In this document: piece by piece, positions 52,980-61,222 of the stretch
Layout: the number at the start of each line of letters is the position of its first letter
Numbering within the stretch: position 1 is the first letter of the stretch
Assembly (NCBI RefSeq): GCF_009711125.1
Contig: NZ_WMIB01000019.1
Location: 1-64,000 of the forward strand
Direction of reading: 5' to 3'
Source of the DNA: Metabacillus mangrovi
GTDB taxonomy: Bacteria; Bacillota; Bacilli; Bacillales; Bacillaceae
Length of the DNA: 64,000 bases
Notes under the pieces: model-generated
The model's database searches: none
Told to the model about the DNA's origin: nothing
The model's input: only the letters and a program-made list of their open reading frames with translations
Made by a program: the position numbers and the translations under genes

Positions 52980-53474
52980 ATGCTTCCGTATCCTAAATCT
53001 TTTTCACATATTGGCCTGTCTGTTCCTGATCTGGACAAGGCTGTTCAATTTTATACCGAGGTGCTCGGCTGGTATGTCATCATGGAGCCGTCTGATGTCG
53101 AGAACGACGACTCACCTGTGGGGCAAATGTGCCGCGACGTGTTCGGCAATGACTGGGACAAATTCCGCATCGCCCATCTCGCAACCGGAGATAAAATTGG
53201 GATCGAACTGTTCGAATTCCCGCAAAACGAGAAGCCGGAAAACAACTTCGAATTCTGGAAAACCGGCATCTTCCACTTCTGCGTCCAGGACCCGGACATC
53301 GAAGGCCTTGTTGAAAAAATCAAAGCCCACGGCGGCAAGCAGCGCATGCCGATCCGCGAATACTACCCGGGTGACAAACCATACAAAATGGTCTACGTCG
53401 AAGATCCATTCGGCAACATCTTCGAGATCTATACGCACAGCTATGAGCTGACGTATTCGCAAGGGGCGTATTAA
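52980..53474 (+). CDS. VOC family (glyoxalase-like) protein
   Basis: 164 residues with two beta-alpha-beta-beta-beta modules: FSHIGLSVPDLDKAVQFYTE (metal His), LGWYVIME, GIFHFCVQDPDIEGLVEKI (second His) and VYVEDPFGNIFEIYTH (Glu). It is a lactoylglutathione-lyase-type or dioxygenase-type metal enzyme. GGAGG precedes the ATG. Control by the divergent HxlR regulator suggests detoxification of reactive compounds. Confidence 0.9.
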   Translation: MLPYPKSFSHIGLSVPDLDKAVQFYTEVLGWYVIMEPSDVENDDSPVGQMCRDVFGNDWDKFRIAHLATGDKIGIELFEFPQNEKPENNFEFWKTGIFHFCVQDPDIEGLVEKIKAHGGKQRMPIREYYPGDKPYKMVYVEDPFGNIFEIYTHSYELTYSQGAY

Positions 53475-53481
53475 ATTTACG

Positions 53482-53508
53482 AGCAGTCCAATATGGGCTG
53501 CTTTTTTT
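53482..53508 (+). terminator. Terminator of the VOC gene
   Basis: AGCAGTCC and GGGCTGCT with a 5-base loop followed by T's. Confidence 0.75.
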
Positions 53509-53563
53509 CAACTTCCTCATTGGATATTTATGTTAAAATCATAACCAGAATGGGGGAAATCAA

Positions 53564-54040
53564 ATGAAGGTCATGCTAAAAGAAATGCCGCAATCCGAAG
53601 TTGCATACATACGCCGTACCGGAAGTTACTTCGAACCGCAGGAGCATTGGGGGAAATTGATTCATTGGGCCATCAGCAACGGGCTGTATCCGCCCGCCCA
53701 ATCGTTTATCGGAATCTCACTGGATAACCCGGACACAGTTGAAGCCACAAACTGCCGTCACGACGCGTGCGTGACGATTCCGGAAAGCTTTGAAAAAGAA
53801 AAGCATCCAGACATGCAGTTCATGCGGCTGGATGGCGGTCAGTATGCCGTTTACTCTTTTTATGATGCTCCAGATCAGCTGAATCAGGCTTATCAGTATG
53901 TTTTTGGAGAATGGCTGCCGGACAGTGAGTATGAGGCAGACCCAAAGAGGCCCACACTCGAATACAACCTGAACAACCCTGCAGAGGATCCGGAAGGGAA
54001 ATGCAAAGTGGACTTATATGTACCTGTGGCAGCTAAATGA
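53564..54040 (+). CDS. GyrI-like small-molecule-binding protein
   Basis: 158 residues of the GyrI/SbmC/AraC effector-binding fold without a DNA-binding domain: VMLKEMPQSEVAYIRRTGSY, HWGKLIHWAISNGLYP, GISLDNPDTVEATNCRHDAC and the C-terminal strand CKVDLYVPVA. Stand-alone members bind or hydrolyse small aromatic molecules. GGGGGAAATC precedes the ATG. It is followed 13 bases later by a VOC-like gene. Confidence 0.85.
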   Translation: MKVMLKEMPQSEVAYIRRTGSYFEPQEHWGKLIHWAISNGLYPPAQSFIGISLDNPDTVEATNCRHDACVTIPESFEKEKHPDMQFMRLDGGQYAVYSFYDAPDQLNQAYQYVFGEWLPDSEYEADPKRPTLEYNLNNPAEDPEGKCKVDLYVPVAAK

Positions 54041-54053
54041 GGGGGGAAATCTG

Positions 54054-54650
54054 ATGCTTTTTCATTACCACTACTGGACACCGCATGTCGAAGAAACCGA
54101 GAAGTTTTATAGAGAAAACGGATTTCGCATCTCCCAGCGCGTCGGCCGATATCAGGGGGAATTTCAGGAATTTAACCCGCCGCTCGAATGGAATGATTTC
54201 CGCGAAAAAAACATCCTGTTCAGAATTATTGAAGCAAGGCGTGGTGCAGTGAACATCACGTTTGGCTTCGGCAAAAAAGTCATGTTTGATCATATCGGCT
54301 ATTTGGTCACACCGGAAAATCATGACCGAATCTGCAAAAACGCCCGGAACATGGGCTGGGATGTGCAAGTCAGCGAAAGACGCACCTTTATCGCTACCCC
54401 GTATTCTTTTCGGATCGAGCTGCAGACTTCTAAGGACGCCATTGATGGAATCACAGAAGAAGCTGAATTGCAAAAGCTTACTATTGTTACGAAGCGAAAT
54501 GGATTAGAGAATGACCTGTCCCTTTTATTTGGACAGCCTGTTTCGCACATTGTTTCTGAAACGGGGGAGATGGTAGCGATTAAGGAGGCATTCATTAAAG
54601 GAATGCCTGATGTTACTGATCCTAATGGTGTGAGGATTTATAAAAGATAA
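54054..54650 (+). CDS. VOC-like protein
   Basis: ATG at 54054 with GGGGGGAAA gives 198 residues. YHYWTPHVEETEKFYRENGF opens like a glyoxalase domain, DHIGYLVTPENHDRICKNAR starts the second module and YSFRIELQTS supplies the late acidic residue. The C-terminal 60 residues are an unusual extension. Co-directional with the GyrI-like gene and likely in its operon. Confidence 0.75.
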   Translation: MLFHYHYWTPHVEETEKFYRENGFRISQRVGRYQGEFQEFNPPLEWNDFREKNILFRIIEARRGAVNITFGFGKKVMFDHIGYLVTPENHDRICKNARNMGWDVQVSERRTFIATPYSFRIELQTSKDAIDGITEEAELQKLTIVTKRNGLENDLSLLFGQPVSHIVSETGEMVAIKEAFIKGMPDVTDPNGVRIYKR

Positions 54651-54676
54651 ACACGCTGAGCCTGGAGGAGTATTTA

Positions 54677-55072
54677 ATCGGCTATTACATCGTAATTAAT
54701 TTACCAGTTTTTAATAACGAAGTACCTGATTTGAGGGAGCTTGTTGGTTGGGGAAGAAGAGATGATGATTACCCTATATTGTTGGAACGATGCAATTTTT
54801 GGGCCGGGGTTAGAGATGAGCATGAAAAATTAATTGCGTTTGGATATGTTTGTGGGATGGGGCTGGAACACGGTTATCTGGAAGACATAATTGTTCATCC
54901 CGAATACCAGGGACAGGGAATTGGTGTAAAGCTAGTAACAGAATTATTATTGGAGTCTAAACGTTTTGGATTAAGCATGGTTACAGTCACATTCGAGGAA
55001 AATAAAACACAGTTTTATAATAGGTGCGGATTTATAACCGGCTCAGGTGGAGTATGGCAAACGAATATTTAA
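54677..55072 (+). CDS. GNAT family N-acetyltransferase with apparent ATC start
   Basis: The open frame back to 54644 has no ATG, GTG or TTG before the TTG at 54731. GGAGGAG (54664-54670) lies exactly 6 bases before ATC 54677. Reading from there gives IGYYIVINLPVFNNEVPDLR and then ELVGWGRRDDDYP, the normal GNAT N-terminus of this subfamily. Motif A is IIVHPEYQGQGIGVKLVTEL. Starting at TTG 54731 would drop the first strand. Either a rare ATC start or a start-codon mutation. Confidence 0.65.
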   Translation: MGYYIVINLPVFNNEVPDLRELVGWGRRDDDYPILLERCNFWAGVRDEHEKLIAFGYVCGMGLEHGYLEDIIVHPEYQGQGIGVKLVTELLLESKRFGLSMVTVTFEENKTQFYNRCGFITGSGGVWQTNI

Positions 55073-55090
55073 AGACTTTGCCCTTTATAT

Positions 55091-55129
55091 AAAAAAATGC
55101 TTGAATTTAACAGCACCAAGCATTTTTTC
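55091..55129 (+). terminator. Terminator of the GNAT gene
   Basis: AAAAATGCTTG and CAAGCATTTTT arms with a 14-base loop, then T's. Confidence 0.8.
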
Positions 55130-55144
55130 TTTTGGACTTTGTTA

Positions 55145-55298
55145 AAAAATGACGTTAATTTTATACACCTGTTGGTTGGAGCGGAAGGCGTGAGACTCCT
55201 GCGGGAGAAGCGGGACAGGTGAGACCCCGCAGTCGCGAAGCGAGGAGGAGGCTCACCGCCCGCCCCGCGGAAAGCGAACGCCTGCAGCGGAAATCAAT
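55145..55298 (+). repeat. Dispersed intergenic repeat, copy 2 (about 155 bp)
   Basis: Plus-strand order CACCTGTTGGTTGGAGCGG, GGCGTGAGACTCCTGCGGG, AGCGGGACAGGTGAGACCCC, GAGGAGGCTCACCGCCCGCC and GCGAACGCCTGCAGCGGAAA. It matches 26164-26325 read on the other strand. It is better preserved than copy 1 (GC-rich central stems intact). Confidence 0.85.
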
Positions 55299-55340
55299 AG
55301 CCAAGTACAACAGCTTTCTTTTAAATGTATAGCTGTTTTA

Positions 55341-56120
55341 TTATAACGGCAGCTCCGACCTCTCCACCATCAAATCATCCAGACTCCTGAACCGGTATCC
55401 TTCCTTTTTCAAATCCATTATCACTTTATCCAGTGCATCCGCATTGTCCTTGGAAACAGTGTGCAGCAGCAGGATGGCACCGGGGTGGATCTGCTTCATG
55501 ATGTTGTCATATGAATAGCGCCAGCCTTTTTGTGCATCTGTGTGCCAGTCTACGAAAGCGAGGGACCAGAAGACTGTCTGGTAGCCGTATTCATTGGCGA
55601 GCGACAGTACCCGCTCACTGAAAACCCCCCGCGGCGGTCGGAGGTAGTGGGCGTCCTGACCGGTCAGTTTTTTCACCCGCTTGCTCACGTTATCCAGTTC
55701 TGCTCTTAGACGTGCATCCCCTACAGCAGTGAGATCGGGGTGGAACCAGGAATGATTTCCGACGATGTGCCCGTCGTTCGCCATCCGCTGCACAAGATCC
55801 GGCTGGTCTTCGAGGTAATGCCCGGTCACGAAAAACGTGGCCGGTACATGCTGCTTTTTCAGCACATCGAGAACCTTTGGTGTATATCCCGCTTCATATC
55901 CGTTATCAAACGTCAGATAAATGTCCTTTTTTTCTGTATCTCCAAGGTAAAACGAGCCGTACTTCGCAAGCAGTTCATACCGCTCTCTCCCCGCCTGTGC
56001 CGGTACATGATTCCTGCTTTTCGCAAACCCCCAGTTGATCGGCGCATTTGAGACAGCCTGGGCCGCTGCAGGCATAAGCAGCAGAAAGACACAGATGACA
56101 CCCAATATTGGTTTCCGCAT
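55341..56120 (-). CDS. pdaA: Delta-lactam-biosynthetic de-N-acetylase
   Basis: ATG at 56120 (AAAAAGGAGTG upstream) gives 259 residues with a signal peptide (PILGVICVFLLLMPAAAQA). PdaA hallmarks: INWGFAKSRNHVPAQAG, YLTFDNGYEAGYTPKVLDVL, VGNHSWFHPDL (HxxxH-type His ligands), LRPPRGVFSE and ILLLHTVSKDNADAL. It removes acetyl from N-acetylmuramate on the way to muramic-delta-lactam in the spore cortex, needed for germination. B. subtilis pdaA (yfjS) lies near yfjO-yfjP, as here. Confidence 0.93.
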   Translation of the reverse strand: MRKPILGVICVFLLLMPAAAQAVSNAPINWGFAKSRNHVPAQAGRERYELLAKYGSFYLGDTEKKDIYLTFDNGYEAGYTPKVLDVLKKQHVPATFFVTGHYLEDQPDLVQRMANDGHIVGNHSWFHPDLTAVGDARLRAELDNVSKRVKKLTGQDAHYLRPPRGVFSERVLSLANEYGYQTVFWSLAFVDWHTDAQKGWRYSYDNIMKQIHPGAILLLHTVSKDNADALDKVIMDLKKEGYRFRSLDDLMVERSELPL

Positions 56121-56276
56121 CCAGTACACTCCTTTTTCGAACACTTTGTCTTATAGGATGTACAACCTGTCCCAAAACATTTACAGAAAAAAGATAAATG
56201 TTGTCCCACCTTCTGCATAAAATGATGGGGAAAAGGAGAAACCGAAGAGGGAGCAAAATTTAAAGCGAGGTGCAGC

Positions 56277-56567
56277 ATGTTGAATCTTCATTTTGACCTT
56301 CCTGTTTTATTGCTTGCGGCAAGCGGAATGGCTGGCATCCTTCTGATAGTGGCAGGATTTCGTCTTTATGCAAAAAACGAGCGGACCAGCGCCATCCCCG
56401 TTGCCTACATCGGCCTGTTCCTGGCATCCATCCCCATCCTGGACGCCGCCTCCATTGTCAAAAGGACGTCAACCTTCTGGGATCTCACCCAGCTCGTCCT
56501 CCTCAGCGCAGCCGTACTTTGGCTCTCATTTTTCAAACCGAAAGAACGAACCGGCAAGGATGCTTAA
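56277..56567 (+). CDS. Three-helix membrane protein, unknown
   Basis: 96 residues: LPVLLLAASGMAGILLIVAG, IPVAYIGLFLASIPILDAAS and FWDLTQLVLLSAAVLWLSFF as hydrophobic segments, basic C-terminus. AGCGAGGTG precedes the ATG. Followed by a terminator. No family recognised. Confidence 0.65.
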   Translation: MLNLHFDLPVLLLAASGMAGILLIVAGFRLYAKNERTSAIPVAYIGLFLASIPILDAASIVKRTSTFWDLTQLVLLSAAVLWLSFFKPKERTGKDA

Positions 56568-56590
56568 TGGCATGCTTGCTTTTTTTTTTG
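56554..56590 (+). terminator. Terminator
   Basis: GCAAG-GATGC pairs with GCATG-CTTGC, followed by ten T's; the 5' arm lies in the last codons of the preceding gene. Confidence 0.75.
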
Positions 56591-56618
56591 CCTTGAAGCG
56601 TGGAAATCAAAGACTTGC

Positions 56619-56665
56619 TTGACGGAAAAACTGTTTACAACTACTATTATTTGTAAGCGATTTCA
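56619..56665 (+). promoter_or_regulatory. Promoter and CcpA cre site of the sugar ABC operon
   Basis: TTGACG (56619), 17 bases, TACTAT (56642). TTGTAAGCGATTTCA at 56651-56665 matches the cre consensus WTGNAARCGNWWWCA at every position and covers the likely transcription start. Strong catabolite repression is expected. Confidence 0.75.
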
Positions 56666-56774
56666 AAAATCTATCATTCTAGCATTATCCTGCATCCTTA
56701 CCAGGTGAACAGATCGACTAAACGTGATGAAAAATTCCGGCTGCACATACCGCCTGAAAAGGAGCTGACCCCAG

Positions 56775-57674
56775 ATGTTCCAGACGAAGTGGAAATTGAT
56801 GAAAAGAGACTGGGTTCTCTATGCCATGCTGCTTCCTGCCCTCATCTATTTTGTTACGTTTCATATCGTTCCGCTGATCGGCATGAAGCTTGCCTTTCAG
56901 GATTACCGCATTCTTGGCAACCACGAATGGGTAGGGTTCAAGCATTTTGAAGTGCTGTTCAGCTCTCCCGCTTTTTTTACGGTCCTCCAGAATACCGTGA
57001 TCATCAGTACGATGAAAATGATTTTCTTTTTCCCAGTTCCCATCCTGCTGTCGATTCTCATCAATGAGGTGCGAAGCGGACGGTTCCGGAATTCTGTGCA
57101 GTCCATTATTTACCTTCCCCATTTCCTGTCCTGGGTCGTCATCGCAGGAATCTGGATCAGCCTGCTGAATCCGGAAGACGGGGGCGTCAATGTGATCCGG
57201 AATTTTTTCCAGCTCCCATCGATTGATTTCATGACGAGTAAAGACCATATCCGCTGGGTGCTCGTTTTCTCCGAGATCTGGAGAAGTGCCGGATGGGACT
57301 CGATCATTTATCTTGCCGCCATCATGAAAATCAGCCCCGCTCTCTATGAAGCAGCAAGGATTGACGGGGCATCCAATCTGCAGCAGCTCCGTTACATTAC
57401 CATTCCTGAGCTTGCCGGAACGATTGTAACGGTATTCATTCTAAACCTTGGCTTCTTTATGAACGCCGGCTTTGACCAGGTGTTCAACCTAATGAACAAC
57501 TCCGTCATATCCGTGATTGATATTTTGGATACATATGTGTACAGGATCGGCTTGGTAAACGGGCAGTATTCCTATGCTACAGCGGCCAGTTTATTCAAAG
57601 GGGTGATTGGAATGGTCCTGATTTTAGGAACCCATTTCATTTCAAAACGCGTGACCGGAAGAGGGGTGTGGTAA
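56775..57674 (+). CDS. Carbohydrate ABC importer permease (LplB/YtcP-partner type)
   Basis: 299 residues, six membrane segments. Opens KLMKRDWVLYAMLLPALIYF and carries the EAA loop YEAARIDGASNLQQLRYITI. The late NLMNNSVISVIDILDTYVYR is typical of the LplB-like permeases of CUT1 transporters. AAAAGGAG precedes the ATG. The second permease begins 2 bases after its stop. Confidence 0.92.
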   Translation: MFQTKWKLMKRDWVLYAMLLPALIYFVTFHIVPLIGMKLAFQDYRILGNHEWVGFKHFEVLFSSPAFFTVLQNTVIISTMKMIFFFPVPILLSILINEVRSGRFRNSVQSIIYLPHFLSWVVIAGIWISLLNPEDGGVNVIRNFFQLPSIDFMTSKDHIRWVLVFSEIWRSAGWDSIIYLAAIMKISPALYEAARIDGASNLQQLRYITIPELAGTIVTVFILNLGFFMNAGFDQVFNLMNNSVISVIDILDTYVYRIGLVNGQYSYATAASLFKGVIGMVLILGTHFISKRVTGRGVW

Positions 57675-57676
57675 GG

Positions 57677-58555
57677 ATGAAGAAGTTGACGCCTTTTTCT
57701 GTGACGGTCTACCTCCTCCTTCTGCTGCTGTCGATTTCTGTTTTAATTCCGATCCTCAACCTGCTCGCCATGTCGTTTTCAGATCCGTTAAAGGTGCAGA
57801 AGCTCGGGGGGCTCGATATATTCCCTGAAGGCTTCTCTCTGATCAACTATCAGGTGCTGTTTTCAAATCCGTTGATCGTCCGGAGCATATTCAACACTAT
57901 TTTTCTGACGGTTGCGGGCACTGCCCTCAATCTCCTGCTGACGGCGATGGCAGCGTACGTGCTGTCGAGGACGTATTTTCCGGGGAAACGTCTTGTCCTT
58001 CTTCTGCTGATCATCATCATGGTGTTTGAGCCCGGGCTTATCCCGGAATATTTGCTCGTTAAGGATCTCGGACTGCTGAACACGTACCTGTCCCTTATTT
58101 TTTACAAAGCGATAAATGTGTATTATCTGTTCATCCTGATCCGCTTCTTTCAGGACGTGCCCGACAGCATCCTGGAAGCGGCAAGAATGGACGGGGCCGG
58201 CCATTTTAAGATTTTCACGAAAATCATGCTCCCGCTATCCAAACCGGGACTTGCCACGCTGGGCCTGTTTTATGCGGTATACCATTGGAACGAGTACTTC
58301 CGGGCGACAATCTACATCACGGATCCGAACAAATGGCCGCTACAGGTGGTGCTCCGCCAGTTTGTCGTTCAAAAGGACAATGCTTCCCTGCTTGGAACAC
58401 AGAATGTCCTTTCCTATGATCAGATCGCGAGCCTTGATTTTTCCTCCCTTCAAGCGGGGATGATCATTCTTTCCATCGTGCCGATCCTGATCCTTTATCC
58501 GCTCATTTTAAAATTTTACGCAAAAGGGGCATTTGAAGGAGGTGTGAAGGATTAA
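57677..58555 (+). CDS. Carbohydrate ABC importer permease (LplC/YtcP-like)
   Basis: 292 residues from ATG 57677. Six membrane segments. The EAA loop reads DSILEAARMDGAGHFKIFTK, and the end LYPLILKFYAKGAFEGGVKD is typical of LplC/YtcP-type CUT1 permeases. It partners the preceding permease; no ATPase gene is in the operon, so a shared ATPase such as MsmX is expected to energise it. Confidence 0.92.
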   Translation: MKKLTPFSVTVYLLLLLLSISVLIPILNLLAMSFSDPLKVQKLGGLDIFPEGFSLINYQVLFSNPLIVRSIFNTIFLTVAGTALNLLLTAMAAYVLSRTYFPGKRLVLLLLIIIMVFEPGLIPEYLLVKDLGLLNTYLSLIFYKAINVYYLFILIRFFQDVPDSILEAARMDGAGHFKIFTKIMLPLSKPGLATLGLFYAVYHWNEYFRATIYITDPNKWPLQVVLRQFVVQKDNASLLGTQNVLSYDQIASLDFSSLQAGMIILSIVPILILYPLILKFYAKGAFEGGVKD

Positions 58556-58594
58556 CCGGGGTCTATAAAACGAAGCTCAAGGGGGAGTAGGGAA

Positions 58595-60049
58595 ATGAAA
58601 AAGCTGACAGCTATACTCACAGCCGCCATGCTGATGTTCACCGTTTCAGCATGCTCAGGGGAAAGTGCGTCCACATCAGACAGCAAAAAAGGAACCATCA
58701 AGCTTGTGCTGAAGGATGAAGATCCATCCAATCCGGCCACCAAAAAGTACTTCAGCAACCTGGAGAAGGCATTGAAAAAGGATGAAAAGCTGGATGTCAA
58801 ATTCGAGCTTGTCCAAATGCCTCAGGGCAACTACGCTGAAAAGCTGAACCTGCTTTTATTCAGCGGCGACATCCCGGATATGATCTATTTTCAGGGCGGG
58901 GACCAGCAAATCGCCGAGCAGGATTTGCTTGAAGATTTGACGCCTTATGTGGAAAAATCGAAGCATCTCAAATCCATCATGGAGCCTTACAATGAAAAAC
59001 GGCTGAAAAATTATCCATACCTGCTGTGGATCAAGCCGCTTGATCTGAAAACACCCGTCATCCGCAGCGACTGGTTCAATCAGCTGTCTTCTTCAAAAAC
59101 GCTCATGGCTGATCCGAGTCCTGAAAACTACAAGGCCTTCTTTAAAGAGCTGACGGAAAAAGCGCCTGGCGGCGGAAAGCCGAAATACGCGATTACGGCA
59201 GCAGGAGATATTACCGAGATTGATTCCATCTTCAATATGGCCTTCGGAATCAATCAGACATGGCTGAAAAAAAGCGATGGCACTTATGAATACGCAAAGG
59301 TTTCAGAAAAAGAGAAGGCGAAGCTTCAGTTTTACAGTGAGCTTTACAAAGAAGGGCTTCTCGATCAGCAGTTCGCAACAAAGCAATGGGATACAAAGGA
59401 AAAAGCCTTCTACGACGGGGAAGCTGGTGTGATCACCGGCACGAACGGAAAAGTCATCGATATTTACAACGGGAAAATGACACAGGTGAACGGCAAAGAA
59501 GCAGAGCTCACCGTGCTTCCGCCTGCAAAAGGCGAATTCCAGGGCTACGGGCCGACAGATATCTCAAAAGAATCACGCGGGATCGCCATATCCTCGCAAT
59601 CAAAAAACAAAGACCTCGCATTCAAAGTACTCGATTACATGGCAAGCCCGAGAGGCCAGATGATCGACCGGATCGGCTTTGAAGGAGAGCACTACAAGCT
59701 ATCCGGTGACGAGATTGAGCTCACTGAAAAATACTATAGCGAATGGTACGCACGATTCTGGGAGCCGGCCGAGTTTGAAACGGAAAAGCCGTTAAAAACC
59801 CCCCTCCTCTCCAAGCCAGCGGAACAATCCGCCCAGCTCGCCCGAGACTACTACAGTGAAGACAACAAAGTCATGCTCACAGAAGAAGCATCCGCCAAAT
59901 GGGATGCCACCGAAAACCTGTACAAAGAATTCTCAACCGACGTCATCACTGGCAAAAGACCGATCAGCGACTTCGAACAGTTTGCAAAAGAATGGGAAGA
60001 AGCCGGCGGAGCGGAAATTACAAAGTATGTAAACGGGAAGATGAAGTAA
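58595..60049 (+). CDS. Extracellular solute-binding lipoprotein of the sugar ABC importer
   Basis: 484 residues. Lipoprotein signal MKKLTAILTAAMLMFTVSAC with lipobox VSAC. Family-1-type binding protein features: GNYAEKLNLLLFSGDIPDMI, GINQTWLKKSDG, IDIYNGKM and RGIAISSQSKNKDLAFKVLD. Large size fits the LplA-like group that binds oligosaccharides. GGGGGAGTAGGG precedes the ATG. Terminator follows. Confidence 0.9.
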   Translation: MKKLTAILTAAMLMFTVSACSGESASTSDSKKGTIKLVLKDEDPSNPATKKYFSNLEKALKKDEKLDVKFELVQMPQGNYAEKLNLLLFSGDIPDMIYFQGGDQQIAEQDLLEDLTPYVEKSKHLKSIMEPYNEKRLKNYPYLLWIKPLDLKTPVIRSDWFNQLSSSKTLMADPSPENYKAFFKELTEKAPGGGKPKYAITAAGDITEIDSIFNMAFGINQTWLKKSDGTYEYAKVSEKEKAKLQFYSELYKEGLLDQQFATKQWDTKEKAFYDGEAGVITGTNGKVIDIYNGKMTQVNGKEAELTVLPPAKGEFQGYGPTDISKESRGIAISSQSKNKDLAFKVLDYMASPRGQMIDRIGFEGEHYKLSGDEIELTEKYYSEWYARFWEPAEFETEKPLKTPLLSKPAEQSAQLARDYYSEDNKVMLTEEASAKWDATENLYKEFSTDVITGKRPISDFEQFAKEWEEAGGAEITKYVNGKMK

Positions 60050-60055
60050 CGAGGC

Positions 60056-60084
60056 AGGCACTCTTGATGGAGTGCCTGTTCTTC
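60056..60084 (+). terminator. Terminator of the ABC operon
   Basis: AGGCACTC and GAGTGCCT with a 6-base loop, then a T-rich tail. Confidence 0.75.
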
Positions 60085-60107
60085 TTTAATGAAGGCAATG
60101 ACCGTTC

Positions 60108-60194
60108 TTACTCTTCCTCCTCTGAATCTCCAGCGGTAAAAAGAGCCGCGATCGAACCAATCAAATCCGCGATTGCTACGAGCAGGGATTCCAT
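60108..60194 (-). CDS. 28-residue amphipathic peptide with acidic tail
   Basis: Minus-strand ATG at 60194, 8 bases after AAGGAG, encodes MESLLVAIADLIGSIAALFT followed by AGDSEEEE and TAA. Residues 3-20 form one hydrophobic to amphipathic helix and the tail is wholly acidic. The outline is reminiscent of small beta-type phenol-soluble-modulin or holin-like peptides, but I do not recognise it. It is isolated between two genes on the other strand. Confidence 0.5.
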   Translation of the reverse strand: MESLLVAIADLIGSIAALFTAGDSEEEE

Positions 60195-60350
60195 GGGAAC
60201 ACTCCTTAGTTTTTCAGACTGTATGTAGTATACGTTTTAAACTCTTGGCGGTTTCCATTTATTTTACACGTTTTACAAAAAAAAGAGGAAAGGACACTTT
60301 TAAACCGAAAGAGTGTATGTGAAGCAATAAAAGGAGGAGGCTGGATCGCT

Positions 60351-60665
60351 ATGGCAGCGGATGAGGATAAAAACACAAAATACTTAAGCACACAATATGT
60401 TGCAGACGAATTTGGAGTGGCCCGCCAGAAAGTTGAGGATTGGATTGAAAACGGCCAGTATCCTGCCGTTAAGCTGGAAAAGGACGGGGACTGGAAGATT
60501 TCACGGGAAGCCTTCGAATTTATGAAAAAAAAGAACGCACAACCGAATTCAATGCACGAACGCATTATGGCGACGTTACGAGAAGCCTTTCCTGACAAAC
60601 CTGACAGTGAACTGGAAGATTATGAACTAGTCCTGGATGAAGATGGGGATGACTGGGATGAGTAG
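60351..60665 (+). CDS. Excisionase-like HTH (MerR-type) domain protein
   Basis: 104 residues. YLSTQYVADEFGVARQKVED and IENGQYPAVKLEKDGDWKIS match the helix-turn-helix plus wing of excisionase/HTH_17 domains. The C-terminal part is very acidic (ELVLDEDGDDWDE). AAAAGGAGGAGG precedes the ATG. No integrase is nearby, so it is probably a regulator rather than an active excisionase. Confidence 0.75.
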   Translation: MAADEDKNTKYLSTQYVADEFGVARQKVEDWIENGQYPAVKLEKDGDWKISREAFEFMKKKNAQPNSMHERIMATLREAFPDKPDSELEDYELVLDEDGDDWDE

Positions 60666-60716
60666 CCTATTGATGCTGACACAAAAAACCGCCTGGAGAT
60701 TCCCAGAGCGGCTTTG

Positions 60717-61163
60717 TTACATGTAATATTTTTCAATGATCCGCTTCGCACGTTCATCCAGCTCACCCGGCATTTCATACGGTGAAAAATACTTCAGCTC
60801 CAGACTTTCACCGTCTGTCATGGCCAGCTCTCCGTGTACTCCCTCGGCCGTATACACGCATATCACGTTATACACCTCGTCTCCATTGGGATATTTAAAA
60901 TAATAATCCTCCCCGGAGAGTACATCGACGAAAGTAAAACCATCTGCTTTAAGCCCTGTCTCTTCGAACAATTCCCTTGCAGCTGTTTGCTCAAGGGTTT
61001 CTCCTATTTCCATCGTTCCGCCCGGAAGTCCCCATTCCTTTGTATCCGAACGGTGCTGAAACAGGATTTCATGACGCTCATTTCTTACAATGATGGTAGC
61101 GCCGGTTAAAATCAGCGGCCTGCTTCCGACATACTGCCGCAGCTCCTTCATGTATTCTGCCAT
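60717..61163 (-). CDS. NUDIX hydrolase
   Basis: ATG at 61163 gives 148 residues (the frame opens 3 codons earlier). Complete Nudix box: GGTMEIGETLEQTAARELFE followed by ETGL. It hydrolyses a nucleoside-diphosphate-linked compound; substrate unknown. GGGTGGGAGAA precedes the start. Confidence 0.93.
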   Translation of the reverse strand: MAEYMKELRQYVGSRPLILTGATIIVRNERHEILFQHRSDTKEWGLPGGTMEIGETLEQTAARELFEETGLKADGFTFVDVLSGEDYYFKYPNGDEVYNVICVYTAEGVHGELAMTDGESLELKYFSPYEMPGELDERAKRIIEKYYM

Positions 61164-61222
61164 TTCTCCCACCCTTTCTGTCTAGTAAAGAGTACTTCTC
61201 TTTGAGGGTGGAAGCAATGGAA

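Noticed and set aside
60351-60665. Excisionase-like HTH as sign of a prophage
   Set aside because: No integrase, structural phage gene or attachment repeat nearby; the neighbours are ordinary chromosomal genes.
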